Assembly (NCBI RefSeq): GCF_900566085.1
Contig: NZ_UPHT01000050.1
Location: 1-38,431, forward strand
Origin: Mycobacterium attenuatum
Lineage (GTDB): Bacteria; Actinomycetota; Actinomycetes; Mycobacteriales; Mycobacteriaceae
DNA: 38,431 nt
Direction of reading: 5' to 3'
Numbering within the stretch: position 1 is the first letter of the stretch; the number at the start of each line of letters is the position of its first letter. The notes under the pieces are model-generated. The model made no database searches. It was not told the origin of the DNA and saw only the letters and a program-made list of their open reading frames with translations. Positions 18,501 to 29,700 of this stretch are shown here, piece after piece. Made by a program: the position numbers and the translations under genes.

Positions 18501-21500
18501 ACCTCGTCGATCACCAGCAGTGGCCGGCCATCCGAATCCGTCAGAACCACCTCGCCGGCCAGCCGGTCCGAACCCTCGGTCACGGACAGGCTGCCGATGG
18601 CGCAGACACCCCGGGTGATATCGCCGTACACGTGCACGCCGGCGTAGCGCACCGGCACCACCAAGGATTTCCGGGCGGCCTGCCCGCCGGCCAGATCGGT
18701 TGCCATCCGGGTGGCGCCCAGCGTTTGCAGTGCGATATCCATCATGACCGGATGCAGCAAGAAGTCGCGCGAACCCGTTCGGGCCGACGACGGTAGCCGC
18801 ACCTGGGCGCGGGCCGCGCCGGATTGCTCGACGGCCAGTCCCATGATGCCCTGGAACGCCGGCCCGTGCTGCTGGCCGGCGCCGCGCAGGCGCTGGTACA
18901 AGTCGTCGGGGTCGAGTTCGGTTGCGGGATCGCCCGGGGTGACCCCGGTGCGCGGGTCGGACGGCTCGAATCGCTCGGCACGCGCAACGGTGGCGGTGGC
19001 GTGGGTAGTCCATTCCGAAGATCCACTGCGGGTGCGTATGTCGATCCGGCAGCGTTGCTGGTCGCCGGTGAGTGTGGTGACCAGCACGGTGCCCGCGGTC
19101 ACGTGCAGCATCTGATGAAGATCGAGCTCGCAGATCATCCAGGGTTCGTCGGGCTCGGCTCCGAATGTGTCGGTAGCGGCCGCCAGCGCGACCTCGGCAT
19201 AGGCCGCACCGGGCAGCACGACCAGATCGTCGATGACGTGATCGCCGAGCCACAACAGGTCCGGGTCGAGCTGGCTTTCCCAGACCCGGATGCCGTTGGT
19301 GGGGTCGGTGACACCGACGCCGAGCAGCGGATGAACGTCGGCCAGGTGATATGCGGCCCCGGAAGGCGATGCGGCGTCCACCCAGTGGCGGGTGTGCTGC
19401 CACGGGGTGGTGGGCAGCGCGGGGTGCGGTTCGGGCGGATGGGGCGTTTGCGGTGGGCGGTTGGTGTGCGTGGTGTTGACGTTGGTGTGAAAGGTCAGGG
19501 TGTCGTGGGTGTCGCGTTGCAGCGTGCCCACGATCAGATAGTCGGTACGGTGATCGGCCGAATCGGTGGCGCTGTTGAGGGTGTCGCTGATCGAGTGGGT
19601 CAGCAGCGGGTGCGGGCTGATCTCGATGAACATGTGGTGATCGGTACTGGCCCGGGCGATGGCCTGCTGGAAGTGGACCGGGTTGCGCATGTTGGTCGCC
19701 CAGTGCTCGGCATCGAAGACGGGGCCCGAAACCAACCCCGCACCCAGGTCGGGGTAGGTGGTCGAGATGATCGGGATGGTGGGCTGTCGCGGGGTGAGAT
19801 CGGCCAGCTCGCAACGCATCTGCGGCTGCAGCGGATCCATGGCCGCGTTGTGCGGGGCCACCTCGATGCTCACTCGAGTGCCGTAGCCGTCGCGTTGACG
19901 CACCGTCTCGATGAGCGCGTCGATCTGCTGCGGCGGTCCGGCTATCGCGGTTTGCCGTGGTGAGGCGTAGATCCCCAGACTCACTTGCGGGTAGTCGGCG
20001 ATAAGCGCCTGCGTCTCGGCGGCGTCGAGTTCCAGCAACGCCATCGCGCCCTCCCCGGACAACGGGGCCATCAGGCGGGCCCGAGTGGCGGTGACCCGCA
20101 GGCCCTGCGCCGGCGTCAGCGCACCGGCGACCACCGCGGCGGCCACCTCACCCATCGAGTGGCCTATCACCAGATCGGGTTGCACCCCGTAGGAGCGCCA
20201 CAGCGCGGTCAGCGCCAGCTGCATACCGATCAGCCCCAGCTGGATCTGCTCGATGCCGACGAGCTCTTTGCCTTCGGCGATCACGTCGTGTAGCGAAAAT
20301 CCGCTCTGCGCAACGAAATCCGGCTCAAGTTCGGCGATTGCGGCGGCGAAGGCCGGTTCGTCGGCCAGCAGTTGGCGGCCCATGCCGACCCACTGAGACC
20401 CGCGTCCCGAGTAGACGAATACCGTGCCGGGGCCGATCGAGCCGTCCCGGGGCGCGACCAGGCCGGGGGCGGATTCACCCGCGGCCAGTGCGCGCAGTCC
20501 CGCCACCGCCTGGCCCCGGTCGACGGCCGCGACCGTGGCGAACTTGCCGTGCCGGGCCCGGTGATGGTTGAGCGTGTGTGCGACATCGGCCAGCGGCACC
20601 TCGGCGCCGGGGCCATCCAGCCAGTCGGCCAGCACCGACGCGGTCGCGGCCACCCGCTGCGGCGTCTTGCCCGACACCACCAGCGTCGACACCGCCGGCA
20701 CCGGGTCCTGCCGGGCGGCAGTCACCGGGGCGGGCGCCTGCTCGATCACCACATGCGCGTTCGTCCCGCTGACACCGAACGACGACACTCCGGCCCGGCG
20801 CGGCCGACCGGTGTCCGGCCAGGCCATGCCGTCGGTCGCGATGGTCAGCCGAGTTGCGGCCTCGCTGGCATGCGGTGTCAGCTGCCGAAAGTTCAGATGC
20901 CGCGGAATGTAGCCGTTGTTCACGGCGAGCACGGCCTTCATGAAGCCGGCGACACCGGCCGCGGCTTCTAGGTGACCGAGGTTGGTCTTCACCGAGCCGA
21001 TCACCAGGGGCTCGCAGTTGCGCCGATCACTGAAAACCTTGCTCAGCGAATCGAGTTCGATCGGGTCCCCCAACGGGGTACCGGTGCCGTGGGCTTCGAT
21101 GTAGTCGATGTCGGCAGGATCGAGCCTCGACGACGTCAACGCGGTGCGCAGCAAAGCTTGCTGAGCAGGGCCGTTGGGCACGGTCACTCCGCTGCTGGCG
21201 CCGTCCTGGTTGACGGCCGAGCCGCGTACCACCGCCAGGATACGGTCGCCGTCGCGCATGGCATCGTCCAACCGCTTGAGCACGACGACGCCCGCGCCTT
21301 CACCGCGCACATACCCGTCGGCGGACACGTCGAAGGTCTTGCACTGCCCCTCGGGCGACAGCATCCCCCATCGTGAGCACGCGATGCTCGGTCCCGGGCT
21401 GAGCAGCAGGTTGGTCCCACCGACCAACGCCATGTCGCTTTCGCGCAAGCGCAGGCTCTGACATGCCAGGTGCACCGCCACCAACGACGACGAGCAGGCC

Positions 21501-22123
21501 GTGTCGATCACCACCGCGGGACCCCGAGCGCCCAGGATGTAGGCCAGCCGTCCGGCCGCGAAGTTCGCCGAGTTTCCGGTGGGGATGTAGGCGTCGAGGT
21601 CTTCGGGCCGCAGCCGGCCCGCCAGGGTCAGCATGTAGTCGTAGGCGGTCACACCGACGAACACCGAGGTTTGGGTGCCGCGGATGGTGTGCGGCGCAAC
21701 GCCCGCGTCCTCCAACGCTTCCCAGGCGACCTCGATCAACAACCGCTGCTGGGGGTCCATCGCCGCGGCCTCACGCGGCGAAATCGAGAAGAACTCGGCA
21801 TCGAATTCGGACGGCTGCCAGCCGGTGAGGAATCCGCCGTCCCGGCTGCAGATGGTCCCGGGCACGGTGTGATCGTCGGTGTAGTACGCGTCTGCATCCC
21901 AACGCTCGGCGGGCACCCGGACGATGCCATTTCGGCCGTCGCGCAACAACTCCCAAAACCGCTCGGGGTTGTCCACCGCACCCGGGAACCGGCAGCCCAT
22001 GCCCACCACCGCGATCGGTTCGGTGCTGGACTTTTCAGCGAGCTCCAGGCGGGCCGTAAGGTCGTCGATTTTGTGCAGCGCCTCGGTAATGATCGCTCGG
22101 CGATCGGGTGTCGCGGCGGTCAT
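15578..22123 (-). CDS. ppsC: Phthiocerol synthase module PpsC (KS-AT-DH-ER-KR-ACP)
   Basis: The fully reducing module has 2181 residues (2188 in M. tuberculosis). It starts with a coiled docking helix (about 8-32), then KS 35-462 (Cys210, His345, His384), AT 567-880 (Ser656; VAPHN at 755-759), a Pro/His linker (TPHPPEPHP, 893-901), DH 928-1215 (His962 and Asp1129), an MDR-type ER at about 1455-1777 with NADPH loop [11 protein letters not shown] (1599-1609), KR 1795-1985 (GGMGGLG at 1804-1810, LDD motif in the HSAMVLDDE segment, Tyr of GAYAAAN), and ACP with Ser2098 in GLDS. The first DH motif reads [10 protein letters not shown], with Asp966 where Gly is usual. The acidic tail [20 protein letters not shown] looks like a C-terminal docking helix for PpsD. 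It adds the first fully saturated two-carbon unit. ATG 22123 overlaps the ppsB stop. Confidence 0.95.
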   Translation of the reverse strand: MTAATPDRRAIITEALHKIDDLTARLELAEKSSTEPIAVVGMGCRFPGAVDNPERFWELLRDGRNGIVRVPAERWDADAYYTDDHTVPGTICSRDGGFLTGWQPSEFDAEFFSISPREAAAMDPQQRLLIEVAWEALEDAGVAPHTIRGTQTSVFVGVTAYDYMLTLAGRLRPEDLDAYIPTGNSANFAAGRLAYILGARGPAVVIDTACSSSLVAVHLACQSLRLRESDMALVGGTNLLLSPGPSIACSRWGMLSPEGQCKTFDVSADGYVRGEGAGVVVLKRLDDAMRDGDRILAVVRGSAVNQDGASSGVTVPNGPAQQALLRTALTSSRLDPADIDYIEAHGTGTPLGDPIELDSLSKVFSDRRNCEPLVIGSVKTNLGHLEAAAGVAGFMKAVLAVNNGYIPRHLNFRQLTPHASEAATRLTIATDGMAWPDTGRPRRAGVSSFGVSGTNAHVVIEQAPAPVTAARQDPVPAVSTLVVSGKTPQRVAATASVLADWLDGPGAEVPLADVAHTLNHHRARHGKFATVAAVDRGQAVAGLRALAAGESAPGLVAPRDGSIGPGTVFVYSGRGSQWVGMGRQLLADEPAFAAAIAELEPDFVAQSGFSLHDVIAEGKELVGIEQIQLGLIGMQLALTALWRSYGVQPDLVIGHSMGEVAAAVVAGALTPAQGLRVTATRARLMAPLSGEGAMALLELDAAETQALIADYPQVSLGIYASPRQTAIAGPPQQIDALIETVRQRDGYGTRVSIEVAPHNAAMDPLQPQMRCELADLTPRQPTIPIISTTYPDLGAGLVSGPVFDAEHWATNMRNPVHFQQAIARASTDHHMFIEISPHPLLTHSISDTLNSATDSADHRTDYLIVGTLQRDTHDTLTFHTNVNTTHTNRPPQTPHPPEPHPALPTTPWQHTRHWVDAASPSGAAYHLADVHPLLGVGVTDPTNGIRVWESQLDPDLLWLGDHVIDDLVVLPGAAYAEVALAAATDTFGAEPDEPWMICELDLHQMLHVTAGTVLVTTLTGDQQRCRIDIRTRSGSSEWTTHATATVARAERFEPSDPRTGVTPGDPATELDPDDLYQRLRGAGQQHGPAFQGIMGLAVEQSGAARAQVRLPSSARTGSRDFLLHPVMMDIALQTLGATRMATDLAGGQAARKSLVVPVRYAGVHVYGDITRGVCAIGSLSVTEGSDRLAGEVVLTDSDGRPLLVIDEVEMAVLGSGGGATEFGNRLFTLEWELVPLPTAAGLPGALLMIGDPASDPLLSALQSSLAERTEVAVVSPHDEAALRQAITQSDTAWDGIVMVCPPRSVDESLPDDAQLELARTRTLLIARVVETVTRMGTRKSPRLWIVTRGAQQVDPTDSVTLAQTELRGIARVLTFEHSELKATLVDVEPDGTGALADLAEELLTGCDHDEVAYRDGQRYVNRLVPAPTTTKGDLAAESRRTVVNLDGTGPCGGAVRLQIDQPGRLDALTVHEVKRPRPQGDQVEVRVVAAGLNFSDVLKAMGVYPGLDGAAPVIGGECVGYVTAIGDDVDSVEIGQRVIAFGPGTFGTYVGTLADLVVPIPDTLPDNEAATFGVAYLTAWHSLCEVGRLSPGERVLIHSATGGVGMAAVSIAKMIGARIYTTAGSEAKRDMLSQLGVEYVGDSRSVDFADEILELTNGYGVDVVLNSLAGEAIQRGVQILAPGGRFIELGKKDVYADANLGLAALAKSASFAVVDLDLNLKLQPAKYRQLLQHILQHVADGNLPVLPVTEFGLRDAADAFRLMASGKHTGKIVISIPDSGSIEALAAPPPVPLVSPDGGYFVVGGMGGLGFVVARWLAEQGAGLVVLNGRSAPDDEVAAAIAELNATGHRIEVVTGDIAEPGTADRLVQAVEDAGFRLAGVLHSAMVLDDEIVLNMTDSAAARVFAPKVTGSWLLHQATASRDLDWWLTFSSAAALLGTPGQGAYAAANSWVDGLVAYRRSRGLPAVGINWGPWAEVGRAQFFADLGVSMITAEQGLEAMQTVLAADRARTGVFSLDARQWFQSFPAVAGSSLFARLQDSAVPERSGGGKVRAQLDALDAAERPAHLASAIAGEIRGVLRSSDPIDHDRPLETLGLDSLMALELRNRLEASLGITLPVALVWAYPTITDLAVALCERMDYAPPAASQQVDDAEPELSDAEMDLLADLVEASELEAASRGES

Positions 22124-25100
22124 CGCGTTCCCCTTAGTCGTTCGGAAAGCTGTTCCAGCAACTCGTCTTCGGTGAATTCTTCGTAGGTCTCGACAGCCGG
22201 CTGATCGGATGCCGCGGTTCCCGTTGCCTGGCTCGTTTCGAGAAGCTCGGGCAGGATGGTGGCCAGATAGTCGGTGAGGCTGTACACCGTCGGGTAGTCG
22301 AAAACCACCGACGCGGGCAGGAACTCGCCGAGGCTTTCCGACAGCGACCGCTGCAGCGTGACGCTCATCAGCGAATCCATGCCGAGCTGGAAGAAGCCCG
22401 CCGCCGGGTCCAGTGTCGCGGTCGCGGGCATTCCCATCACCGTGGCGGCCAGGCCGGCGACATGGTCGAACAGCATGTCGTGGCGTCGTTCGGCCTGGCG
22501 ATCACGCAGGGCTTTGCGGAATTCGCTTTCCGGCAACGCGACATCTGCCGGCGCCGGCAGCAGGTCGTCGACGATACGCAGCGACCCTCTGGTGCGATAT
22601 GCAGCCGCCAGCAGCGGCCAATCCGCGGCGACCACGGCGGTGCGCACGCCGGCCTGCGGGTTGAGCACCAGCGGCAGCGCGCCGATGGCGATCTCGTCGT
22701 CCATGGGCAGCAGCCCGGATCCGACACTGACCTGGCCGGCCTGATGTTCAGCGTCAGCCAGGGACTTCCACAAGCCCCAATCGACGACGGTGGCCGGCAG
22801 CCCCATCACCCGGCGCGCATACGCCAGGGCGTCCAGGTATCCGCTGGTCGCGGTGTAGTGGGCCAGCCACCGCGAACCGGTCAAACCCGAAATGGAGGAG
22901 AACAGCACGAAGTGGCGCACCGGCGTCGTCACCGACAGCCGGTGCAACAGGGCGGCGGCATCAAGCTTGGGCGCGAACATGGCCGTGACGTCGTCGTAGG
23001 TCATCTCGCTGAGCAGGACCGGCTGTCCGGCGAAGGCAGCCAGATAGATGCCCTCCAGTGGCGGCAAGTCGGCGCCGAACCGGTCGAACAGCGCCGTCAT
23101 GGCGTCTTCGTCGGTGGCATCCGCGGCCACCGTGACGAGGTTCTTGCCTTCTGCGGCAAGGGTTTCAGCCAACTCGTGCAGCCGGTCACCGGGGTTGCGT
23201 GAGACCGCGACGACGGTGCCGGCGCCCATCTGGGCGAGCCGGCGGATCAGATGCGGCCCGATGTTGCCGGTAGCCCCGATCACCAGTTGGCTGGTGTCAT
23301 AACTCAGCGTGACCGGTTCGGTGGTCACCGAACGCCACCGCAGCCTGGGCACCAGGCGGGTGCCCAGCCGGTACACGACCTGGTCTTCCTCGTCGGCACT
23401 GCCGGCGGTGGCCAGTACCTGCCGGGCGGCCAGTGCCGTGGGCACCGAGTCGTCGAGATCGATGAGCCCGCCCCAGATTTCGGGATGCTCCAGCGCCAGT
23501 GAACGGCCCAGGCCCCACAGCACCGCATGGCCGGGGTTGGCCCGGTCGCCGTCCGCGACGGGTTGGGCGTTGCGGGTGACGATGAACAACTTCGCTGGCG
23601 AGCCGCTGCCGGCCATCGCGGCGGAAAGCCTTCGCGTCGCGTGGAATAGCCGGTAGGCCTGGGCAACATCAAGCGGGTCGTCGCCGACCGGCGGTGCGTA
23701 GAGCACGTGGTCCACGTTGCGCAGCGCTTCCAGCAGTGTGCCCGGATCGCCGTCTGCGGCCAGCGCCGCCTGGGCCAGGAGCTCCACCCGGGAGTCTGCA
23801 CCGGCGGCGCGGCGCATTTCAGCGCATAGTCCGGCATCTGCCACCACGAGCCAGCGGGCGGGGTTTGACGTGTCGGTGTCCGGTGCCGGGAGGGCCGGCC
23901 AGGCCAGTTCGTAGCACCAATCGTCGAGCGTGCCGTTCTCGGAGCGCACCTGTCCGGGCGCCGCGACCGTGTTAGGAGTCCGACGTCCGGCACCCGCCGC
24001 CGCGGTGATCCAGTGGCGGGTGTGTTGCCACGGGGTGGTGGGGATGGCGGGGTGCGGCTCCGGCGGATGCGGGGTCTGCGGTGGGTGGTCCAGGACGGTG
24101 TAGAGGTTGGTGCGGAATGTGACGGTGTCGTCGGTGTCGCGTTGCAGCGTACCGATATTCGCGTATATCGCCGGTTCCGGGCGCGTGGCTTCCAGCGTGT
24201 CGGCGATGGCCTGGGTCAGCAGCGGGTGTGCGCTGATCTCGATGAAGGTTTGGGCGCCGGCTCCCGCGATCGCCTGCTGGAACCGCACCGGGTTACGCAT
24301 GTTGGTGGCCCAGTGCTCGGCATCGAAGGCCGGTCGGGTGTCGAGGTTCTCATAAGTGGTCGAGATGATCGGGATCGTCGGGGTGCGCGGGGTCAAATCG
24401 GCCAGCTCCGAGCGCATCTGGGGCTGTAGCGCGTCCATCGCCGGATTATGCGGAGCCACTTCGATATTCACCCGGCTGGCGAAGCGATTCTGCGCGCGTA
24501 CCCGGGCGATCAGCTCGTCGATCTGCGCGGTGGGCCCGGCGATCACGGTCTGGCGCGGGGAGTTGTAGATGCCCAGCGTCACTTGCGGGTAGTCGGCGAT
24601 CAGCGCTTCGGTCTGCTCGGCGCCTAGGCCGAGCATGGCCATGCCACCCTGCCCGGACAGCGGCGCCATCAGTCGCGAACGAGTGGCGGTAACCCGCAAT
24701 CCTTCGGCGGGGGTCAGGGCTCCGGCGACCACAGCGGCGGCCACCTCGCCCATGGAGTGGCCGATCACCAGGTCGGGCTGCACCCCGTAGGAACGCCACA
24801 GCTGGGTCAACGTCAGCTGCATGCCGATGAGACCTAATTGAATCCGCTCGATACCGACCAATTCGAGGCCGCCGGCAATGACCTCATGCAGCGAGAACCC
24901 GGCCTGTTCGACGAACACCGGCTCCAATTCGGCCACCGCAGCGGCGAACGCGGGCTCGTCGGCCAGCAATTGGCGGCCCATGCCGGCCCATTGCGACCCA
25001 CGGCCGGAGTAGACGAATACCGTTCCCGGACCGCGTGATCCGTCCGGTGGGCGGACTACGCCGGGGGAGTGCTGCCCGGCCGCCAGGGCGCGCAGCCCGG

Positions 25101-26730
25101 CCACCGCCTGCCCGCGTTGGCGGGCCACCACGATGCCGTGCTTGGCGTGCCGCGCGCGGTGGTGATTGACCGTATGGGCCACATCCGCCAGGGCGACCGC
25201 GGCGCCCGGGCCGTCCATCCATTCGGCCAGCACCGCCGCCGTGGCGGCCACCCGCTGTGCGGACTTGCCCGTCACCACCAGCGACGACACCTCGGCGTCG
25301 GGATGGGTGTCCGGGTGGCTGCCGGCGGCACCACTTGCCGGTGTCAGTTCGGGACCCTGCTCGATGATGACGTGCGCGTTCGTCCCGCCCAATCCGAACG
25401 ACGACACCGCGGCTCGCCGTGGCCCGCCGCCACCTTCGGTGGCCGGCCATCTGGTGTTCTCGGTGGGAACGAAGAACCGCGTCGGCGCGGCGTTGATACC
25501 TGGATTCCATTGCGAGAAATGCAGATTCGGCGGGATCGTGGCGTGTTGCACGGCCAGTGCGGCCTTGATGAATCCCGCGATCCCGGCTGCTGCCTCCAGA
25601 TGGCCGATATTGGTCTTCACGGCGCCCAGCGCGCACGAACCCTGGCCCCGGCCGTACGTCGACGCCAGCGCCTCGAACTCGATCGGATCGCCCAGCACCG
25701 TGCCGGTTCCGTGGGCTTCGACATAGTTCACGCTTTCGGGGGCCACGTCACCGGATCGCAGCGCATCGGCGATCACGTCGCACTGGGCCGCGGTATTCGG
25801 CGCAGTCACCCCGTTGGAGCGACCGTCCTGGTTGACCGCCGAGCCGCGCACCACCGCCAGGACGCGGTCGCCGTCGCGCACCGCGTCGGTCAACCGCTTC
25901 AGCACCACCACGCCGGCACCCTCACCGCGCACGAATCCGTCGGCCGCGGCGTCGAAGGTGGCGCACCGGCCCTGCGGCGACAGCAGCCCCCACGCCGAAA
26001 TTGCGATTTGAGTCTCGGGCCGAAGGGTGATGCTGACGCCCCCGGCCAGGGCCAGGTCGGTTTCGCGCAGTCGCAGGCTCTGGCAGGCCAGGTGGACCGC
26101 CACCAACGACGACGAGCACGCGGTGTCCACCGCCACCGCGGGACCGCGCAGTCCCAGCAGGTACGAGATGCGACCCACGGTGATGCTGTGGGCGTTGCCG
26201 GTGCCGCTGTAGGCGTCCACGTTTTCCGGGCTGGCCGCCAGCATGGACTGGTATTCGTTGAAATACACGCCCATCATCACGCCGGTTCGGGTGCCGGCCA
26301 GCGAATCCGGCGGTATGCCGGCATGTTCGAGGGCTTCCCAGGACACCTCGAGCAGCATCCGCTGCTGGGGGTCCATGGCGGCGGCTTCGCGAGGGGTGAT
26401 GCCGAAAAACTCGGCATCGAAGCCGGCGACGTCGGGTACGAAACCGCCCCACTTGGTGGTCATCCGGCCCGGGGCCAAGGGGTCGGGGTCGTAGAAGGCG
26501 TCCGCGTCCCACCGATCGGCCGGCACCCGCGAGATCGCGTTACGACCTTCTATCAGCAAGTCCCAGAAGCTGTCCGGGTCGGTGGCATCGCCAGGAAAAC
26601 GGCATCCGATGCCCACCACCGCGACGGGCTCGGCCACCGCGATCCGGGAGATCTTGGTGAACTCCTCGGCCAAGGTGGCGCGTTGCTGTGCGCTCATACC
26701 GGAGATCCGGCTGAAGGCCGTGCGTATCAC
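22120..26730 (-). CDS. ppsB: Phthiocerol synthase module PpsB (KS-AT-KR-ACP)
   Basis: PpsB adds the second ketide unit and leaves the 9-hydroxyl of phthiocerol. It has 1536 residues (1538 in M. tuberculosis). After a docking helix (about 5-30) come KS 34-460 (Cys205, His340, His377), AT 568-880 (Ser659 in [11 protein letters not shown] at 758-762), the Pro/His linker ending in [13 protein letters not shown] at about 940-1330, and ACP with Ser1453 in GMDS. There is no DH or ER. The KR is unusual: its cofactor loop is GATGNIG (1152-1158) instead of GGxGxLG, the HAAG segment is replaced by YLAAFAG, and Tyr1292 is followed by Ser1296, not Asn; Lys1255 and Ser1279 are present. The tail [16 protein letters not shown] is an acidic docking helix. 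GTG 26730 overlaps the ppsA stop as GTGA. Confidence 0.95.
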   Translation of the reverse strand: MIRTAFSRISGMSAQQRATLAEEFTKISRIAVAEPVAVVGIGCRFPGDATDPDSFWDLLIEGRNAISRVPADRWDADAFYDPDPLAPGRMTTKWGGFVPDVAGFDAEFFGITPREAAAMDPQQRMLLEVSWEALEHAGIPPDSLAGTRTGVMMGVYFNEYQSMLAASPENVDAYSGTGNAHSITVGRISYLLGLRGPAVAVDTACSSSLVAVHLACQSLRLRETDLALAGGVSITLRPETQIAISAWGLLSPQGRCATFDAAADGFVRGEGAGVVVLKRLTDAVRDGDRVLAVVRGSAVNQDGRSNGVTAPNTAAQCDVIADALRSGDVAPESVNYVEAHGTGTVLGDPIEFEALASTYGRGQGSCALGAVKTNIGHLEAAAGIAGFIKAALAVQHATIPPNLHFSQWNPGINAAPTRFFVPTENTRWPATEGGGGPRRAAVSSFGLGGTNAHVIIEQGPELTPASGAAGSHPDTHPDAEVSSLVVTGKSAQRVAATAAVLAEWMDGPGAAVALADVAHTVNHHRARHAKHGIVVARQRGQAVAGLRALAAGQHSPGVVRPPDGSRGPGTVFVYSGRGSQWAGMGRQLLADEPAFAAAVAELEPVFVEQAGFSLHEVIAGGLELVGIERIQLGLIGMQLTLTQLWRSYGVQPDLVIGHSMGEVAAAVVAGALTPAEGLRVTATRSRLMAPLSGQGGMAMLGLGAEQTEALIADYPQVTLGIYNSPRQTVIAGPTAQIDELIARVRAQNRFASRVNIEVAPHNPAMDALQPQMRSELADLTPRTPTIPIISTTYENLDTRPAFDAEHWATNMRNPVRFQQAIAGAGAQTFIEISAHPLLTQAIADTLEATRPEPAIYANIGTLQRDTDDTVTFRTNLYTVLDHPPQTPHPPEPHPAIPTTPWQHTRHWITAAAGAGRRTPNTVAAPGQVRSENGTLDDWCYELAWPALPAPDTDTSNPARWLVVADAGLCAEMRRAAGADSRVELLAQAALAADGDPGTLLEALRNVDHVLYAPPVGDDPLDVAQAYRLFHATRRLSAAMAGSGSPAKLFIVTRNAQPVADGDRANPGHAVLWGLGRSLALEHPEIWGGLIDLDDSVPTALAARQVLATAGSADEEDQVVYRLGTRLVPRLRWRSVTTEPVTLSYDTSQLVIGATGNIGPHLIRRLAQMGAGTVVAVSRNPGDRLHELAETLAAEGKNLVTVAADATDEDAMTALFDRFGADLPPLEGIYLAAFAGQPVLLSEMTYDDVTAMFAPKLDAAALLHRLSVTTPVRHFVLFSSISGLTGSRWLAHYTATSGYLDALAYARRVMGLPATVVDWGLWKSLADAEHQAGQVSVGSGLLPMDDEIAIGALPLVLNPQAGVRTAVVAADWPLLAAAYRTRGSLRIVDDLLPAPADVALPESEFRKALRDRQAERRHDMLFDHVAGLAATVMGMPATATLDPAAGFFQLGMDSLMSVTLQRSLSESLGEFLPASVVFDYPTVYSLTDYLATILPELLETSQATGTAASDQPAVETYEEFTEDELLEQLSERLRGTR

Positions 26731-29700
26731 CTTTCGCCCTCGGCCGACGTTGATTCGATGCGGTCGAACAGGCTGTCCAAGACGCTTCCCGCCGAGGCGG
26801 ACAGCGCGGCCATCTCGTCTGCTGACGAATCCTGTTGCGGAGCAACGCGATTAGTGAGGTACCGGGCCAACGTTGCCACGGTAGGATGATTGAACAGCAT
26901 GGTCGCCGACAGCTCTATCCCGACGAATTGCTCGGCTTCGCGCCGAATCGCCATCGCCATCAACGAGTTGAGCCCCAGTTCCGCGAACGGCCTGTCGGTG
27001 TCCAGGTCGGTTTCTGGCAGCCGCAGTTCGGCGGCGATGATGCGGCGCAAACCTTTCTCGAGTTCGGTGCGCACCGCGGTGGCCGGCATTTGCGACCAGT
27101 CCTGCGCCGGCTTCAGATGCGCAGCCGCACCGACGGCTCCCGGCACGGCGGCCGTCGAGGGCACCGGCACCACAACCGCCTGCGCGACGTCATAACCGTC
27201 GGCGTATTCCCACGCGGTGAAAGCTTCCGGCGCCGTGATGTCGCGTGAACCCATGCGCTTCAACTCTTCGCTGACGATCTGAGCGTCGGCGGCGAAACCG
27301 AGCCCTCGCCATGCGACCCAGTCCAGGCTCATGGTGTGGCAGCCCTGTTGGCGGCGCGCCCGCGCCAAGGCGTCCAGGTAGGCGTTGGCAGCCGCATACG
27401 AACCCTGCCCGGGGATGCCGAATATCCCCGCAGCCGACGCCGTCAGGAAGAAGAAGTCCACGCTGCCGGCTGGGAACGCCTCGTTCAGCACCTGGCTGCC
27501 GGCGACCTTGGGCCACACCACCTGTCGCACCGCATCCTCGGTCAGCTGCGTCACCAGCTGATCGTTGGTGACACCGGCGGCGTGGATGATCCCGCGAATC
27601 GGCGCAGCTCCGTCGCGATCGCGCTTGGTCAGCAGGGCCTGCACGTCCGCGCGGCATCCGACGTCGACCGCGACGGCTTCGACCGTCACGCCGCGCATTT
27701 CCAGGGCACGGATGGCGTCGATCTTCTTTCGCAGTTCGCCGTCGAGGGTGTCGAGTTCCCAGTCCCGTCGCGGTGGCAACGGGGTACGACCGGTCAGGAC
27801 CAGCCGGCGGGCGCCGCGGTCGGCGAGCCAATCGGCCATCAGCAGACCCAGCGCCCCCATTCCTCCGGTGATGAGATAGGCCGCGTCCGGCCGGCATTGC
27901 AATGGTTGGCGCACGGGCGTTCCGCGCACCGGCGCCAACGCCGGTGTGAGCACCACACCGGCGCGTGCCACCAGGATCGACTTGCTTGGCGCCGCAAGCA
28001 GCTCGGCAAGTAGCGGCGCGGATTCAGCCAGGTCGGCGCCGGCGGCGAGATCGACCAGGCCGCCCCACAGCTCGGGATGTTCGGCGGCGATGACGCCGGC
28101 AAGACCCCACAAGAAGCTCTGGCGCAGCGCGGACGGGGTCACCGATTCGTGGACTCCGCGGGTGACGATCCACAGCGCGGCGGATCTTTCGGCGCCTTCT
28201 GCCGCCAGAGTTCTTACCAGAGCGCCGATTTCGGCGGTGACCCGCACGCTGAATTCGACGTCGGTCTCGTCGTCGGTTACCGGTCGGGCATCGGCGACGT
28301 AAAGCAGATAACGGGCATCGGGCACCGCGGCGGGCCGGTATCCCTGGTTCTCCAGTTGCAGCCGCAGCGAAGCGCCGTCGGCACCGATCACCGCGACGGG
28401 CTGCGGGCCGATCGCCGATGCCGGGTGGGCTTGCGCGTCAACGACATCCGCGCGCGGTTGCCAGTCGATCGTGTGCACGAAGCTCCTGGCGTCGGAGCTC
28501 TCGGCCAGCGGTTGCCCGTCGCCGAAATCGAGCGCCCGGTAGCGAAGTGCACGTATCGACACACCGGCCGCCTCGCCGCGGGCGGCGATGGTGACATCGA
28601 GGGTGGTCCCGTCGCTGTCGCGAGCGGTGCGGTCGAGTGTCAGCGAGGCGCGCGGTGCCGCTACGGCGTCGCCGAACCATATCTGCTCGATGCCGGCCGG
28701 TACGTGAAGTCGCGGGTCGGTGTCGTCGGCCAGCGCCCCGATGTGCACCGCGGCGTCGAGCAGCGGTGCGATCGAGCCCTCGGGCAGTGCCTCGGGAAGC
28801 TCGACCCCGACGACGAGCCCGGTGTCCTGGGGCGCCCATGAATCCACGGACCAGGTGAAGGGCAGGCCGTCGACGCCATGGATCGCGAACAGCGCTGCAA
28901 CGTCTGGAATCTCGCCGCCGCGACGGCTCCGGTGAGGGTTAGCCTCTGAGTGCACGGCCGCTGGTGATAACGGTGCTGAGGTAAGGCGTGCGGTCGCATG
29001 CCGTGTCCACCGGTTGGACGACGCTTCGGCGGCCGGAATCGAGGCCACACTCACCGACTGGTTGTCGGCGACCACCTGGATCAGTCGCGGCTGGTCGGCG
29101 AAAATGGGTTGCTCGAACCGGATGTCGGTCAGCACCCGGTAGCCCAATTCGGTTGCCGCGGAAACCATTGTGTGCAGCACAACGGAGGCCGGGACGAGTT
29201 CGACCCCGTGGAATCGATACCGGCCGCGGTAAGGCTTTGCATCCGGGGCCAGCCTGGCCTGCCAGAGGTGAGACGGCGGACTGGACATGACCGAGGTGCG
29301 TTGGCCCAGCAGGGTGCCCGCTACCGGCGCGGCGCCGGAAATATGGGCCGGGCGCTTGGGCGTGATCCAGTGACGGCCGTGCTGCCAAGGGGTAGTCGGG
29401 ATGGCGGGGTGCGGCTCGGGCGGGTGCGGTGTGTGCGGGGGGTGGTCGGTGTGGACGGTGTTGAGATTGGTGCGGAAGGTGATGGTGTCGTCGCTGTCGC
29501 GTTGCAGGGTGCCGACACTGGTGTATCGGGTTCCGTGCTGGGCGCCGCGCAGCGTGTCCATGACGGCCTGGGTCAGCAGCGGGTGCGCGCTGATCTCGAT
29601 GAAGGTGTGGTGGTTGTTGCCGGCACGCGCGACCGCCTGCTGGAAATGCACCGGGCTGCGCATGTTGGTTGCCCAGTGCTCGGCGTCGAACACCGGGCGG

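Noticed and set aside
25069..26889. 606-codon plus-strand frame antisense to ppsB
   Set aside because: It is the mirror of a conserved KS/AT coding region; there is no domain or plausible start signal.
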